Below, in pieces: positions 1-12,417 of a stretch of DNA of 64,000 nt (positions within the stretch are counted from its first letter, which is position 1; each line of letters opens with the position of its first letter). The translations under genes and the position numbers were made by a program. The notes beneath the pieces were generated by a model that saw only the letters and a program-made list of their open reading frames with translations, ran no database searches and was not told where the DNA came from. The stretch comes from Siderastrea siderea (lineage: Eukaryota; Cnidaria; Anthozoa; Scleractinia; Rhizangiidae), in contig OZ034968.1 of assembly GCA_964030785.1 (NCBI GenBank), forward strand, positions 30,302,186 to 30,366,185, given 5' to 3'.

Positions 1-1058
1 GGGAAGTTCTTTCTATGAAAAACTGCCAATGCAATACTCTCTTGAATTCCTTTCTTGTCGGATGAAGTTATAGCGACGGCGAGCGACGATGTGGATCGAG
101 GGTATAACTGAAATGAGCACACACATGATTTTAGGCCAACGGTTAAACCCCAACATCATGTGAGAGATGACAGATTATGTGACAAACTCGTGTGTCGTGT
201 CTTTTCCCACGTTTTCTAATTATTATAATTTACTTTCATTGTTTTGGCCCCCGCGTCGCGCGAGGGATTGTGTAAGTTCAGCCACGAAAATTTAAGTACT
301 TGTAGGATGTGTTCCATTGCGGTGGTACGGAAGTTCAAGATTATGCGAATGCTGAATGAGCTGGCGTAATTAAAGGATCAAATGGAAATTCGGGTTGTTC
401 GTATTTTCCACATGTATACGTGCGAGTTTACACCACATCACGTGTTTAATTTTTCAGATTCGAAAAACCTTTTAATACAGTTTGAAGACCATGAAGAGAA
501 AAGAGTGTTTTTTGATAGAAATCACAGTATTTTGTATTTATAATATTATCAGAACTTATTTAAAGCCACTAAAATAAAGTTTACCCTCACCCAAGCCCGC
601 ATGCCGACCGATTTTTTTAAGCTAGTGAATGAATAAGTGAGTTACAATCTTATGTCAGAGTTCTGTGTTTTCACTAACACGTTCCCATAACAATGCGCGC
701 TTGACAAGTTAAAATAATATATTCTAAAATCTCCGCAGCTGTTCATACTGTTCAGTTTTTAATCTAAATATCATATACTCAGATACAACTAGAATCAGTT
801 AACTGCAGGCTATAGATATAAGCTCCTGAGGAAAAAAGTAATTTGAGGGTAAAAAGGATTTACGTAAATTTTCACCGTGATTGTGTTTTTCCTTTTCAAT
901 ATCTGATATAATTTTTCTTCCTTGTAGAGCCTCTGATCTTCTTTCATTGCACTTATTCGACTATAGTGTATATCACAAATGTTCTAAGCTTAAAAAGGGT
1001 ATCTCAGAGATTAAATATGCTCACCCCCTGAAACTGACTGAAACTGTTGAAAAAAAAA

Positions 1059-1223
1059 ACAGAAAACATATAGGATGTCATGTAGCGTAATTTGAGCAGT
1101 CCGTTGTCCGGATTTCGGTTAATTTTGTTAGCACTTCCCGACAGAAAATATATAGGATGTTTAAGTAACATAATTTGAGCAGTCGCTAGTCCAGATTTTA
1201 ATTAATTTTCTTAGTACTTTCCG
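1059..1223. repeat. Two-copy tandem direct repeat, unit about 82 bp
   Basis: Copy 1 (1059-1140) and copy 2 (1141-1223) abut. Both begin ACAGAAAA(C/T)ATATAGGATG, share TAATTTGAGCAGTC in the middle, and end in a cytosine-rich TTCCCG/TTTCCG. They have diverged by scattered substitutions, so this is an old local duplication. No coding content is seen. Confidence 0.75.
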
Positions 1224-2106
1224 GGACACGGCTACTTTCTATTCAAATTGCCTTACTGAGTAGTATTTCAGCTACACTGAGATTCGTAGTTGAGTTTGAA
1301 GTAAAAGGTTTGACGCCTCAATTACAGCAGGCATGGGTAAAGATAGTAAAACACGATTCATTTTCAGTGGACTCATGTTTTTCGTTGCAGTTCTGCATGT
1401 CTGTAAGTAACAGAAAACACTAGATTACCAGTATTATAAACAAAACCCGATCTTAATGTTCGGTTTCGGAAACAAACTTTCCGATCGGGTTTGTAACTGC
1501 GGTTTAGCATCCGTCGCCTGACTGCAGAAAATAAATTATATACTAGGCAACTGTTAAGAATAAGTGAATGTGTCGAGCCGGGTTGTTCGATCAAATAAAC
1601 GTGAGAAATTCAATCATTTGAACCGTACGTTTTGAGACTGATTGCATGTTGGAGTGATATTAAAAAAACAGTCGGTACATATCGCGCCTAGTTTTAGTTT
1701 AGGTTAGTTTAATACATATCAAAAATAAAACACCTTCTCAGTTAGAAACTGAGAACTAGGAACGACTGTAAGCGACATATTTTTTTGAGTAAATATAGCT
1801 ATAGCCTGTATAGTCCATAAAACCTGATAATGTTGATCTTTGCTGATCCTATCACATATAAAGGCCCCTTTCAGACCTCGTGCTACTGCCGTAGTTCCTC
1901 CGTGTAGCGCGGTAGGTTCTGTCGGGCTACATGGTAGTAACATGACTTGGTTTCAAACGTGCTGCTGCTGCCGCGCCGTGCTGAGCCAAGCTTAATTCAT
2001 AGCTATATTCAAAGGTTTATCCATTGGTGCAACTTTCGTATTAAAGTTCTTTGTTTTGACTGAATTGACTGAATTAAATTTGTCGTCTTAAATAAAGTCG
2101 TGATAC

Positions 2107-2498
2107 CACAGGCTTACCATCCTCTATGTACTGTACATTTATATTGGTACACCGGTTTATCAAAACACACCAAACTAAAGGTGAAATTCACGGGTTTTAA
2201 AACTGGTGAAAATGAGATGAAATCTCATAAAATCGCTACCATGTTATTTGTCTTTGTTTTTCTGTGTTTATCAGTGCGAGTCCGACCGTTATTTGGAAAA
2301 CATCCCTTTCGCGAGCTTTAAATCGCCGAAGTAAACAAAACACATCGACATGACAGCAATTTTACGAGTTTTCATTTCTTTTTCGTCAGTTTTAAAAGCC
2401 CTGGATTTCACCTTTACTTTTGCTAGTCAGTTCTAGTTTGATAAACCGATAAACCTACAGCCCACCACACAAACAGAGGATGGTAAGCGTGTGGTGAT
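2107..2498. mobile_element. MITE-like inverted-repeat element with 8-bp flanking repeat
   Basis: Long imperfect inverted arms are visible: GCTTACCATCCTCT near 2114 is matched in reverse complement by AGAGGATGGTAAGC near 2475. GGTTTATCAAA (about 2153) and AAAGGTGAAAT (about 2178) also have inverted partners around 2440 and 2412. The octamer CGTGATAC occurs immediately before (2099-2106) and after (2499-2506), as expected for an 8-bp target-site duplication. Such duplications are typical of hAT elements; no transposase frame is present, so assignment is by target site only. Confidence 0.6.
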
Positions 2499-3112
2499 CG
2501 TGATACAGTGGTGTTACAGTCAAGCCAACTTGACACGGCAGTAGCACTGACGACATTTGAAACAGGTCAACGTTTTATAACTAAGGACATCAGAGGGGCG
2601 TCAGTGAATAAAACTTCATGCACGGCCACTTGATGGGTACACATTTCATTTTATTTCATCATTTTTTTTTTGTGACGACTGTGTTGAATATTCACAGATT
2701 TTAATATACAATTGCAATTATTTGCTGGCAGATGGCGAGGGTTGATCGGACTGTGTATGAACCGTCCTGGATGGGTTATAACCTGAGTTGAAGAAAAGAC
2801 AATCAATTATTCTCTTTGTCGCTTCATGCTATCCTGAATAGGATGATACTTACATGTCGCCGTACGACTTTCATATTCCGGTACGAGCTGACAACTTTAT
2901 ACCACGTTTACACAATTCATTTTCATGGCGGTGTGAGTTTCACTGATCCTGAGACGAAATGGGTCAAACTAAATGGACTGAAACAAACTCAGGTCTTATC
3001 CAGAATCTCATGGCGATCTGGTATTGCGACCAGAGTGAAGTTAGTCGGCTAGCACTGGTATCACTTGTACACTGTGATATAAGATTTTGCACCTGTGTCA
3101 TGTAACACTGTA

Positions 3113-3260
3113 AATGGTTTGAACCCAGGAGTCATACCATTAGTTGGTAGAGTATGATCGTCAGGATGAGTGTCCCGGTTCTGAGTCCTGAGAAGGACTT
3201 TTTGTGATGACATTGACTGGTGTTTCGACAACCTGAGTGGAAAGTCTTCATCAGAGTCAA
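3113..3260. repeat. Dispersed repeat, second copy at 29423-29570
   Basis: AATGGTTTGAACCCAGGAGTCA here matches AATGGTTTGAGCCCAGGAGTCA at the second site apart from one substitution. It is followed in both by an AGTATGATC core, a cytosine/guanine-poor stretch and GTGATGACA(T/C)TGAC. The two copies lie about 26 kb apart, one outside any annotated gene and one in the last intron of the Gq gene, so this is an interspersed element. Class not determined. Confidence 0.65.
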
Positions 3261-4042
3261 TTGATGGAATTGTGAATCGTCAGTGGATGTTATAAGTCTC
3301 TGATCGTTGTCCTGATTCGTCGACGAACTCATGATGTCATCGGTCGTTTGTCAGTCAAGCCGTGATGTTATTGAAATCGCTGTGAAGACTGAAAAACGTG
3401 ATTGGTGCTTTTCGGTCCGTCTTTTGTTAGTCAAATGTCCGCTGGTCTATTGTTTGTAAAATTAGTCAGTTTGTCTATCGGGTAGCTGTTGGCAACGGTT
3501 CAGTGGTGTTTGTTCTAGTTTAATAAACCAGCTTTCCAGAGTGATTCGTTGTTAGTAGTCCCTATTGTAGGGGCATTTACCTCCATCCCTGAGGCTTGAG
3601 TTTAGAACTCCTTAGAAAGGCTCCTTCCTTCAAAAGGCAAACGTATATTGCCGGCCGCTCGTCCCTGGTTATCCCGGGCTAATCGAGAATGAGAGTTGTT
3701 GAGAGCTCTTCGTTCGCAGTTGGGCGGGAACTCTTGTGAACTCTCGACGATTCCGGTACACTCCTGAAGCGGTTTGAAACTCCTCCAATTTTCATTGGAA
3801 ACGATATCAGTTCCAATTAACGATATCGTTTGACTTCTATCATGACCTCTCACTTATTATCTTACCCTCTACAGGGTTTGAACTCTCGTCGAATGTCATT
3901 CTCGTTTTTTCAGGGCTTTACGCGTTTCTCGCAGTCTTCGAGGTTAGTTGACAAGGCAACTTCGCCGATCTCTTGACGGAAGCGTCCAGACAGCTTACGA
4001 GAACCTTAGTATAACATTTATTGAAATTTCTTTCCGTATCAG

Positions 4043-4383
4043 GTTCTTCTCATCTATGCTACACTTGCCCGAAATCAACATCAATGGAAGAATGCAACTC
4101 TAAAATGACGCGGTACAACTGTTCCTTGATTGGTTCCTCCTACAACAAGTGCGCGCACATGTGTGATTGGAATAATGGATTGTACTCAAGAGAATGCGCC
4201 ATGGACTACAAGTGCACGATAAAACAGAGGGAATGCAAACAGCAGAAAGGACCGGAATGCGAGTTCCACTGTTGCGAGGGGAACCTTTGCAACAATCACC
4301 CTTGCAATCTCGGGCACAATATTCGTGCACTCGCGAAGGGGATTGTGGGGCTGGCTCTCTTTCTCTTGCTCGACTTTTCTTAA
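4043..4383 (+). CDS. Ly6/uPAR-type protein, terminal exon (5' exon not found)
   Basis: The exon follows a pyrimidine-rich acceptor ending at 4042 (CCGTATCAG) and enters in phase 1, so the first codon is split. The encoded segment of about 113 residues opens with LCYTC, holds many regularly spaced cysteines, and carries HCCEGNLCN, the CC-x4-CN signature that closes Ly6/uPAR three-finger domains. After that comes a hydrophobic run (GIVGLALFLLLDF) ending at the TAA, as expected for a GPI-attachment signal. Family members are small disulphide-bonded proteins at the cell surface; the ligand of this one cannot be inferred. The signal-peptide exon is missing, so the gene is partial. The whole three-finger domain and anchor lie in one exon, whereas many animal Ly6 genes split the domain. 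Family assignment is firm; function is not. Confidence 0.85.
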
Positions 4384-4747
4384 ACGCATGGAGTGTTTGA
4401 TCACTGAAACTGCAGAAAATTCTGTTATTGCGATGCTGTCAATAGATTTTATTCGACCATGCTGTCATAGAGCTTTTTTTTTTTCAATAGATCGTGATAC
4501 AGGACTGGGATGTAAGCGGTCAAGTTAAAAATAAGAGCCTGTTGTAAATGTTTTATGTTGATTAAATGTGATCAGTATATGATTTCCAGAGTCAGAGAAT
4601 CAGTTTTACACCGCTTTGCAAATACTTTCTTGTTATGGATCAACCAATCTCAATTCGAGGGTAGCTCCCAAAAGACTACAAAGTACACCTGAGTTCTCGT
4701 GCGCTTCAGCATGCGAATTACAGTTGATTTCATTGCTGAGTGCAGTC

Positions 4748-4892
4748 CCGGGGCTGGATTCATGAAGCACTCCTAAGATAAGATGTGTCCTAAGTATTGT
4801 AGGAAAACTAAAGCCTACAATGGCCTATTGTTAAGAAACAATACTAAAGATTTATCTTGACTTAAAGACAGCTTTGTGAATCCTGCCCCCGG
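4748..4892. mobile_element. Short MITE, about 145 bp
   Basis: The left end CCGGGGCTGGATTCATGAAGC is matched by the right end GCTTTGTGAATCCTGCCCCCGG in reverse complement with a few mismatches, and the inner sequence (AAGATAA / TTATCTT) continues the pairing. There is no coding capacity. A target-site duplication was not clear, so superfamily is left open. Confidence 0.65.
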
Positions 4893-7647
4893 TTTTTTCC
4901 AAGCTGACTAGCCGACTATGATTTACCCATAGTCACCGTGAGTAAAACGGCGGTGAAAAATTGCAGATCTTCTTTTTCTTTTTCGATCTGTCAATTTTAG
5001 GGACTGTGCAGTGATTGAGAGGGGGGGGGGAAGAGGCCTGAAACAACCGAAAAGGCGGGCATAAAGTATAATCAAAGCAAGGATAGGGTTAAAGTAAAAA
5101 AAAGTTAAGGGTTAATCTCTTTAGTTATTTTAATTAAGTAAGTAATTAATAATTAAATTTTAAGTGGCTTTTGCAATACTGTAATACTTTGTCATAGTCA
5201 TGCAAATAAAGCTTGTTGTTGTTGTTGTTGTTGGTTAAAGTAAAATAAGTCACTCAAGAGGGGAGCTTAGAGTTTCATTTCAAACAAAATGTGCACATTA
5301 CTTTGGGAAATTGAAGGCCGAAATACGACTAAAGTCACTAAATGCACCAGCGCTTCCCATTTAAAAACACAACACAAAATCCTACATCAAACAGTGATAT
5401 GAATGCTGGCGGCAGAAGGTAATTATACCTTCAAACTGGATAGTAACGATAGAATGTAAAGTCCGTTAAATCTTACATGTGAACTAAGCGAATGAGGCAT
5501 GTATTAGTACCTATTGGAAAAGATTGTTCTGTTAGCTGTTAAATTATTTAACTGAACAACAATTTCAAATTTCAATACGTTATGACATGACTAGCTATCC
5601 TTTCTCTACAAACTTGTTAGTTGCGAAAGTCCCTATTGAGCTCTGCAGCTTCTCAACAACAACAAAATGAAATGCAGCTATGTCCGTTTTCGAGGTCAAC
5701 AAAGACATTTCTTTAGTCAACTGACTGCAGTTGCAGTATCCCAAAAATCTCTGGTTCATAGCCATTTTCGAGAGGTGTTCAGCACAGGGACCTAACTAAA
5801 ACTCGTCAGGCTCTTTTCCTGGCGTTATCTGAGGCAGTAATGCTCCTCTTCTTTTCCATCTTTATCTCCCCCCCCCCCTCCCCTTTTTTCTCGCTTGTGA
5901 TTATTTAGATTATGACCCAGACCTACAGGTATCCCCGTACATAGTGGATACCCCGTCCCAATCTTCAGTGAAGTGAACAACAACCCCATGGACTTTGTTA
6001 CTGTTAAATTGTGGGGGCAGCTTCTAGTTCTAACTTAACCGGTGTTTTCGAAAAGAGCCTGTCATCATGTTCCACTCTCTTCTGGCGTAAAGTTTTGGTT
6101 TGATTTTTTTGCCTCGGTTTTGTTCCTAACCATATTACTATAATTGTCATGCCGTGATGGCTTGTAGTCGTCGGAGACAAATCGACCAGTACAAACAGGG
6201 TTGTTGGACAAGAGATGGCGGAACCGTAAAGTCAATTCTTGCGCAAATTTTAATCATTATGTCATGACCATACGCCAATCCTTATTCGCCAGCTGTGATT
6301 TACCTGATTCAGCACACAATCATAGAAAAAAATCACCTTGTCATTAGTTCTTGCTATGGTTTATTTTGTATTGAATGCACAAATACATTTGTGAACCTGC
6401 TTGGAGTTACGTACAGGTTCGTAGGTACAAGAATGTCTCTACAAAAATAGAACGCATCAGATAAAACTACGCAGTACCTAGACAGCTGTTTTCCTAATCA
6501 TCGCAAAGGGCTGGCTCTAACTCTCTCTCTCTCTCTTGCAGAGTCAAACCTTAAATCTATCCGTGTGATTCTAACTTTTGACTGTGTCGAAAAAATCCTA
6601 GCGTCATCATTCAAACGGAAGCTGTTCAGCAGTGCTTTCCTATGGCAACCTTTTTATACAACTTTCAAAACGGACTTTTAGAAGGTTTGCCCAGTTTTGA
6701 ACTCGAGCAGTCCTGAGTAAAGAGGGAATTTGCAGAAAGGAAATTTAAAAGTATAGCGTTTGCAGTTTTTATTTCTTATGTTATTTTTATTGACTGTTCT
6801 CAAAACAGGCCTTGTTAGGGTAAATTCCGAACCGTCATGGAGATGAAACAGCAACTTTAGCGAAATAAATGACTAAGAACAATAAAACTGCCTCCATGAA
6901 ATTGACAGATAGTAAAATCACTCAGTGCACTTATTTTTTTGGCAGGAACAGACTACTTGTAACTGTCCAGAGCCGCGACAAAAAAGTTTTGAAATTCGTC
7001 TAGCAGACATGAACACATCCCCTATCATGGCCACACAACAAAAAAGATACATCACTGACCACAAACAGGTTGCACAAATGATTGTCAAGTACACAAGAAG
7101 CAAGGAGATAAAATATGAAGCTTAATTCAAGTTCCAAAAGAAACGAAAAAAGAATACCGTGACACTGCCCATGAGGATATGTCCTCAAAATTGTAATATT
7201 AACTACCCCCGGCATAGCCGCATAATAATTTGCCTAAGGTTTCCACATTCTTGATTAAGTAATTGATTACATAAATGAGACTCAGATTTCTACTACGACA
7301 GTGATACCCATGAAAAAATAAACTAGATACCCATGACACCTTAATAAAATTTTTGTTGATGTTTGTGGCTGTGGTCATGTCACATCAGTGAGATGATGCC
7401 TGCTTTAAGGGAAACCATTAATATAAGGAATTTGATCCCTTGGCTTCCTATGACTTAACCATATACTGAGTACAAATTAAATAAAATTTGAGACTTGGCG
7501 TGCAAATACAACTTGAAAACTGTGCTTCACAGACAAAAAAACAGCAAAAAATATACTAAACACTGACTTTAAAACCAGTCTATTAAAAAATTCTGGCCTT
7601 GATCATGACAGGCCTTAAGAAAAATGCATTATCAGCACACACACTGT
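4893..7647. other. Intergenic region, no gene seen
   Basis: AT-rich sequence between the Ly6-like exon and the 3' end of the SAM-domain gene. It contains a (GTT)n microsatellite at about 5213-5234, a G run at about 5021-5030, a C run at about 5869-5880 and a CT run near 6521-6537. Short open frames around 6918-7215 lack splice context and resemblance to known proteins. The 3' UTR of the SAM gene probably occupies the right end. Confidence 0.5.
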
Positions 7648-10600
7648 CTACTCGGCAACAAGCCGAACTTTGTTCCATGCATTTCTGATGATCTGTTCGA
7701 CATCTCGCGCCTCTGGATGACGCAGGACGTGAGGATGGAAGGCACCAGGATTGGGTGGTTCTCCTTCCTTCTGGGCAGCACTGGTATCATGGTCATCAAC
7801 ATACATCTCCAACTCATTGGCTGTACAACAACACAAGCATTTGCGAGTTGTTTTCAGCTCCAGATCCTTGAAGAATCGATAATCCATGTATTCTGTTCGA
7901 ACTGGAAAGTGACAGTGGAAACAAGTTAACATCATTTTAAGGACTGAGTTACTGGTAAGCTTCATTTAAATCAGATAACATGACACTGGTAACTAAAAGG
8001 TTGGGGGTTGAGTTTTGCCTCCCACTTCCTATACCATTTCCTCCCAGTCCCAGTCTCTTTCTACTTCTCCTATTTCAAATTATTTTGCACAGAATTTTCT
8101 ATTATTTTCCCACACATCAAGCCATAGGATTTCACGGTAACAATCGTTTCCGGTACCGTGTCGTTACCGTGTGCTTAAAATAACGGAACCGAAAAATAGT
8201 TTGCCATTGACATATTCAGCCTTGCCATTCAAAATTCATTATTCAGATGAGTTTTTTGACTCTGATTCTTAACTGGCAGAGCAATTCTTTAGTTCTGCTT
8301 ATATGCGAACTGAAACATTGTTTAGCGAGCTCTCATCCACAATCTTGTATCATTCCCAAAATGCACTGCCTGGCACTGGTCCACCATTTGCGCGTGAAAG
8401 ATTTTTGACAATCAACAGCGGATCATTCCAGTGCGACCAAGAAGAAAAAATACCACTCTGTAAGCTTAACATTTAGCAGGTGGTCCTCAAGTGATGATTT
8501 TGCCACAGAAACTGATGCCAAAGGAAGAGTTGTTCCAAACATATGCTTCTCAGTTTGATTCAATTACCACTTTTTCAAGTATTTTGTCCATTCCCTTTTC
8601 TGTTTTCAATGGAAATTTTCTTTTTTATTTCGACTGCCTTTCTTGTCCTTCTTACCTTATTAGACAGCTTGTAAAATAAGAGCTAAATAAAAGCTAATAA
8701 AAGTATACACTGAAGTTCTATTTTTTCAAGTATTTATATTCAGTTAAACAACATGTTTGTTAAAATCAACAATATTAAGAATGGGTTCCCTTGAATATTC
8801 ACGGAACCAAAACATAGTTACGGATGGGTTCCCATGATCTCTGGGCAAGGAACCAAAAAATTATTTTCCAAGGGATTTGAAATCCTAGGGCTTGCACATC
8901 CCTGCCTCTCATATTCTGCCTACCATAGACTTCCACCACTCTTTTCTCCAAGGCCCCGCTTCCCCATGCCACCTCTAAAACGACTCATTTCTGTTTGAAT
9001 AAACTACCACATTCCCTTGATTTAGACCCCACTCTCTACTACCTCTATGCTTCTGATAAGCAACAACCATCCCAAATTGTGAACAAGCTGAGAAAACAAA
9101 AAGTAATATTTTAACCATTTTGCTTAAATTTGATTATTGGGTGCCCCTGACAAAAAGATACACTACACTGAAAAATGCTAAAGAATCAAAAGAAACATGC
9201 AACCTCACCTTCCATCCACAGCCCACAAGAACCAAAACATAGTTACGGATGGGTTCCCATGATCTCTGGGCAAGGAACCAAAAAATTATTTTCCAAGGGA
9301 TTTGAAATCCTAGGGCTTGCACATCCCTGCCTCTCATATTCTGCCTACCATAGACTTCCACCACTCTTTTCTCCAAGGCCCTCCTTCCCCATGCCACCTC
9401 TAAAATGACTCATTTCTGTTTGAATAAACTACCACATTCCCTTGATTTAGACCCCGCTCTCTACTACCTCTATGCTTTTGATAAGCAACAACCATCCCAA
9501 ATTGTGAAACAAGCTGAGAAAACAAAAAGTAATATTTTAACCATTCTGCTTAAATTTGATTATTGGGTGCCCCTGACAAAAAGATACACTACACTGAAAA
9601 ATGCCATAGAATCAAAAGAAACATGCAACCTCACCTTCCATCCACAGCCCACAAGGAGGCTCGCGCTTGTAGAACACACCTTGGCCGGTTACACGCCAGT
9701 AAGTCTTAGCTAAGCAACATGGGCAGAGGTATGCTAGGCAACATTCGCCACAGTCTTCTTTGTAAGCAATACCAGGAGCTGGAGTAACTCCAGACCACTT
9801 GGCAGCGCTCAAATCGGCTTCTCGCTTTTTCTTCTTCAGCAATCCAATGAGCTCTGCCAAATAGATTCTGTCTCCAAGACAAGTGATTCCAAGCTCATGA
9901 AGGTGACCCTGGGCAAAGCAACAAATAACAACAAAATTGGTGAAACTGAGTAATGCTGATTAGTTTTGAAAACTAACAACAACAAAATGCTATAAATTCT
10001 GGCTTTGGAAATCTTCAGGTTTTGAGCTAAACAAATACAAACAAAGTTTTTCCATTAGAGTTCTATATTAATGCAGGGCTGTCACTGATTTCCAAGTATT
10101 TTAAGCAATGCCATCATGTTTGCCCATCAAAGTTGCTGGGCTCAAAACTGTACCAGTAGATGGGTAAATCTCTGGTTCCAAACCTTTCAAACAACCCTAT
10201 TGATGTAGTTGCAAGACATTATTAGTCCCAAAACCCGATTTTTTTAAAAATAATATAAAAATCATAACATTTTAGAAGGGGGCATAATAATAAATCACTC
10301 AGGATTTCATAATCCTACCTGGAGTCCTTTTATTACACACAATTTACAAAAAGCTAGCCCTAGGATGAAATGACCGCTGACTCACCTCTGTCATAAGCAG
10401 CAGGCATTTTCCACTGATCTTGTTCACAGTAAACTGCTCTGCCATGTAACCCAGTCCAACACGCTCAAGAAAATTCTGATTAACCTCCTGTACAGACCAA
10501 CCTAGCCACGATTTCAAATACAAAACTTTGTCAAACCTTTGCACATAACGTATATTTATTTTTAAGGACAAATTTCTTGTTCCTTTACCAGCGCAGATAT

Positions 10601-12417
10601 ATGAAAATGAAACGTATTTCCCATTGCAGTTTATTGACTTAAAAACAATCCGGTTGGCACAGAGATACACGATTATTAGTTCATTAGATTATTTTATTGT
10701 ACTTATAAGTAAGCTGCTGGACTGGTATCTTAAAACATGAAGCCACCTAATTGGTTACTGAGCAACCTATGATCATGAAGTGCATGCCTTCTGGCCCTGG
10801 ACCATATTATGCTTGTGACCATCAGGCGCATACCATAGAGCTGATGTCACACTGTCATCTGCTAGATTGTTGGTTTTCATGTAATATCCAGTACTTTGAT
10901 AGAACCTCTGTAGAATTTATTGAAATTGGTTCAGGCTGTTTACTCCCTGATGTGACATTTAACTTAACGATCACTGCATATAGATCACGTTAATTAAGCT
11001 TATCAGATTTGCATAGAAATTATTGCAAAACACTGATGCTAATGTCTACCAACTGGAGGAAGAACAGCTCACTAGCAAATGAACACAATGATTTTAATGC
11101 TTGAATCATGTTTGGGGTATGGGGAAAATACATAAGAAAACCAAAGTATATTCGTAGTTGCCATGGAACAGAATATGCTGTTGTATTATTTGACCCAGTT
11201 GGAGTAAGTCGAGAGAAAGGAGCTCACATAAATTTGATAAATATTTGGAAGAGATTTGAAAGCCAGTCGGACTGTTTAAATCAGCAAAAAACATTTTCAA
11301 CATGAATTGAGGAAAGATTTCATTATCCTCTTTGCTAATTCTAGCAATATTTAAAATGCTTCTCCAAAAATAAACCTAAAGAACGCACTAACAAGATTTT
11401 ATTATTCTTGCAGATGTAAATAAGTATATTAAAATGAGTCGTTTATTTGTTTTTAATGAAATATACATTGAAAAGTAAAAAATATCTCCTTGAAACAATT
11501 AAGCTTAAAATCCCCATAAAACCTTCAGGCCAGTATTGCAACCCTAATAAAATTGACCTCGAACGTCACTGAACGAATAAAATTCTTCAGGAAATTAAGC
11601 TTATATGCAAGAACGTTTATGCTTGGTAGTACGCTAGAGATTTACATTTGGTAAGACCTTTGTTATAACGTAAGATAAGTTTAAATTCACAAGAAATATA
11701 CACGCATCTCAGATTCAGTGTTACAAGCTGCCAAAAAATAACGATCAGTTCAGGTTTTACAGCTGTATAGCTGGTTTGTTTATCAACTTTGTCAGTATAC
11801 TAGCTTTTCACATGCATGTCGCGTATATGTAGTTGAACTTTTGACTGCTGTTGAAGCCCTATGATAAATTTGATGCTTGCTTAAAGAAGATATCTTGAAC
11901 CCCGAGAAAGCATGATGTGTTGCACGGTACTCGATCAATGCAGGAGAAAGCTAGCTAAGCCTGGAAGGATCGAACATTCTAATATCATGACAACGCCCAA
12001 GTACAGAATAAAATGCAAGCAACTGACTGTGCAAATCAAATAAAGAGGAAGATCAAAACTCCTTTCTGTGTTTTTAAATTTCATAATTCATGGGGTCGCG
12101 TCACTTCGCCGTATAAATGTTTGCTCTCGTTCGCACACTTGATCGTGGCAAGCTTGCGAACACACTCTTCTATACATGGCGCCTTTTAAATTAAACGGTC
12201 GAATCATTCAAGACACGAAAGGATTTGCATTAGAATTGTAAGAAATAACTTTTATTCGCTTACCTGACACCGTGTTAGGATCCAAGTTGAGCACATATTC
12301 TTCAGTAGCCGAGAGTTTAGAAGGCTGGCTTACAATCACTTTTTCTCCTTTGCTCGCCATTTCTGGTTCGCCACCGTTTTTCCCGGGCAGTGGATCGTAC
12401 TGCTGTTTATGTGCCAT
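7648..12417 (-). CDS. SAM-domain protein with Cys cluster and PH-like C-terminal half
   Basis: Four exons give a closed 265-residue reading frame: 12417-12264, 10501-10386, 9908-9635 and 7901-7648 (stop TAG), with phases 1, 0, 1 and GT-AG at each junction. Residues 1-50 are polar and probably disordered. Residues 52-118 form a sterile alpha motif: the opening WSVQEV, FLERVGLGYMAEQF, and the closing LHELGI...GDR...LIGLLKKKK fit the five-helix pattern. A cysteine cluster follows (C143, C146, C147, C152, C154, C155), then YWRVTGQGVFYKRE and EYMDYRFFKDLELKTTRKC, which resemble a bacterial-type PH fold, with a further CLCCC at 203-207 and a final helix ARDVEQIIRNAWNKV. SAM domains mediate protein oligomerisation; the cysteines could be palmitoylated or bind metal (inference). 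No symbol is assigned because I do not recognise a named orthologue. Start is the first ATG of exon 1. Confidence 0.85.
8804..9655. repeat. 426-bp tandem duplication spanning an exon 3'-end and its splice donor
   Basis: Copy 1 (8804-9229) and copy 2 (about 9229-9655) are nearly identical, differing by a few substitutions and one single-base indel. Copy 2 contains the last 21 bases of exon 3 of the SAM gene and its GT donor at 9634-9633. Copy 1 therefore carries an extra exon end and GT donor about 425 bp downstream in the same intron (near 9209). High identity means the duplication is recent. Confidence 0.9.

Larger units (their letters stand above)
1..4042. other. Intergenic or intronic region upstream of the Ly6-like exon
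   Basis: No convincing coding exon was found here. The stretch holds a two-copy direct repeat, one inverted-repeat element and a dispersed repeat fragment, listed separately. The missing signal-peptide exon of the Ly6-like gene should lie here or left of the window. A short hydrophobic frame near 2241-2290 sits inside the inverted-repeat element and was not accepted as that exon. Confidence 0.5.

Noticed and set aside
2221..2321. Hydrophobic frame as the signal-peptide exon of the Ly6-like gene
   Set aside because: It lies within an inverted-repeat element and no phase-1 donor suited to join 4043 was evident.
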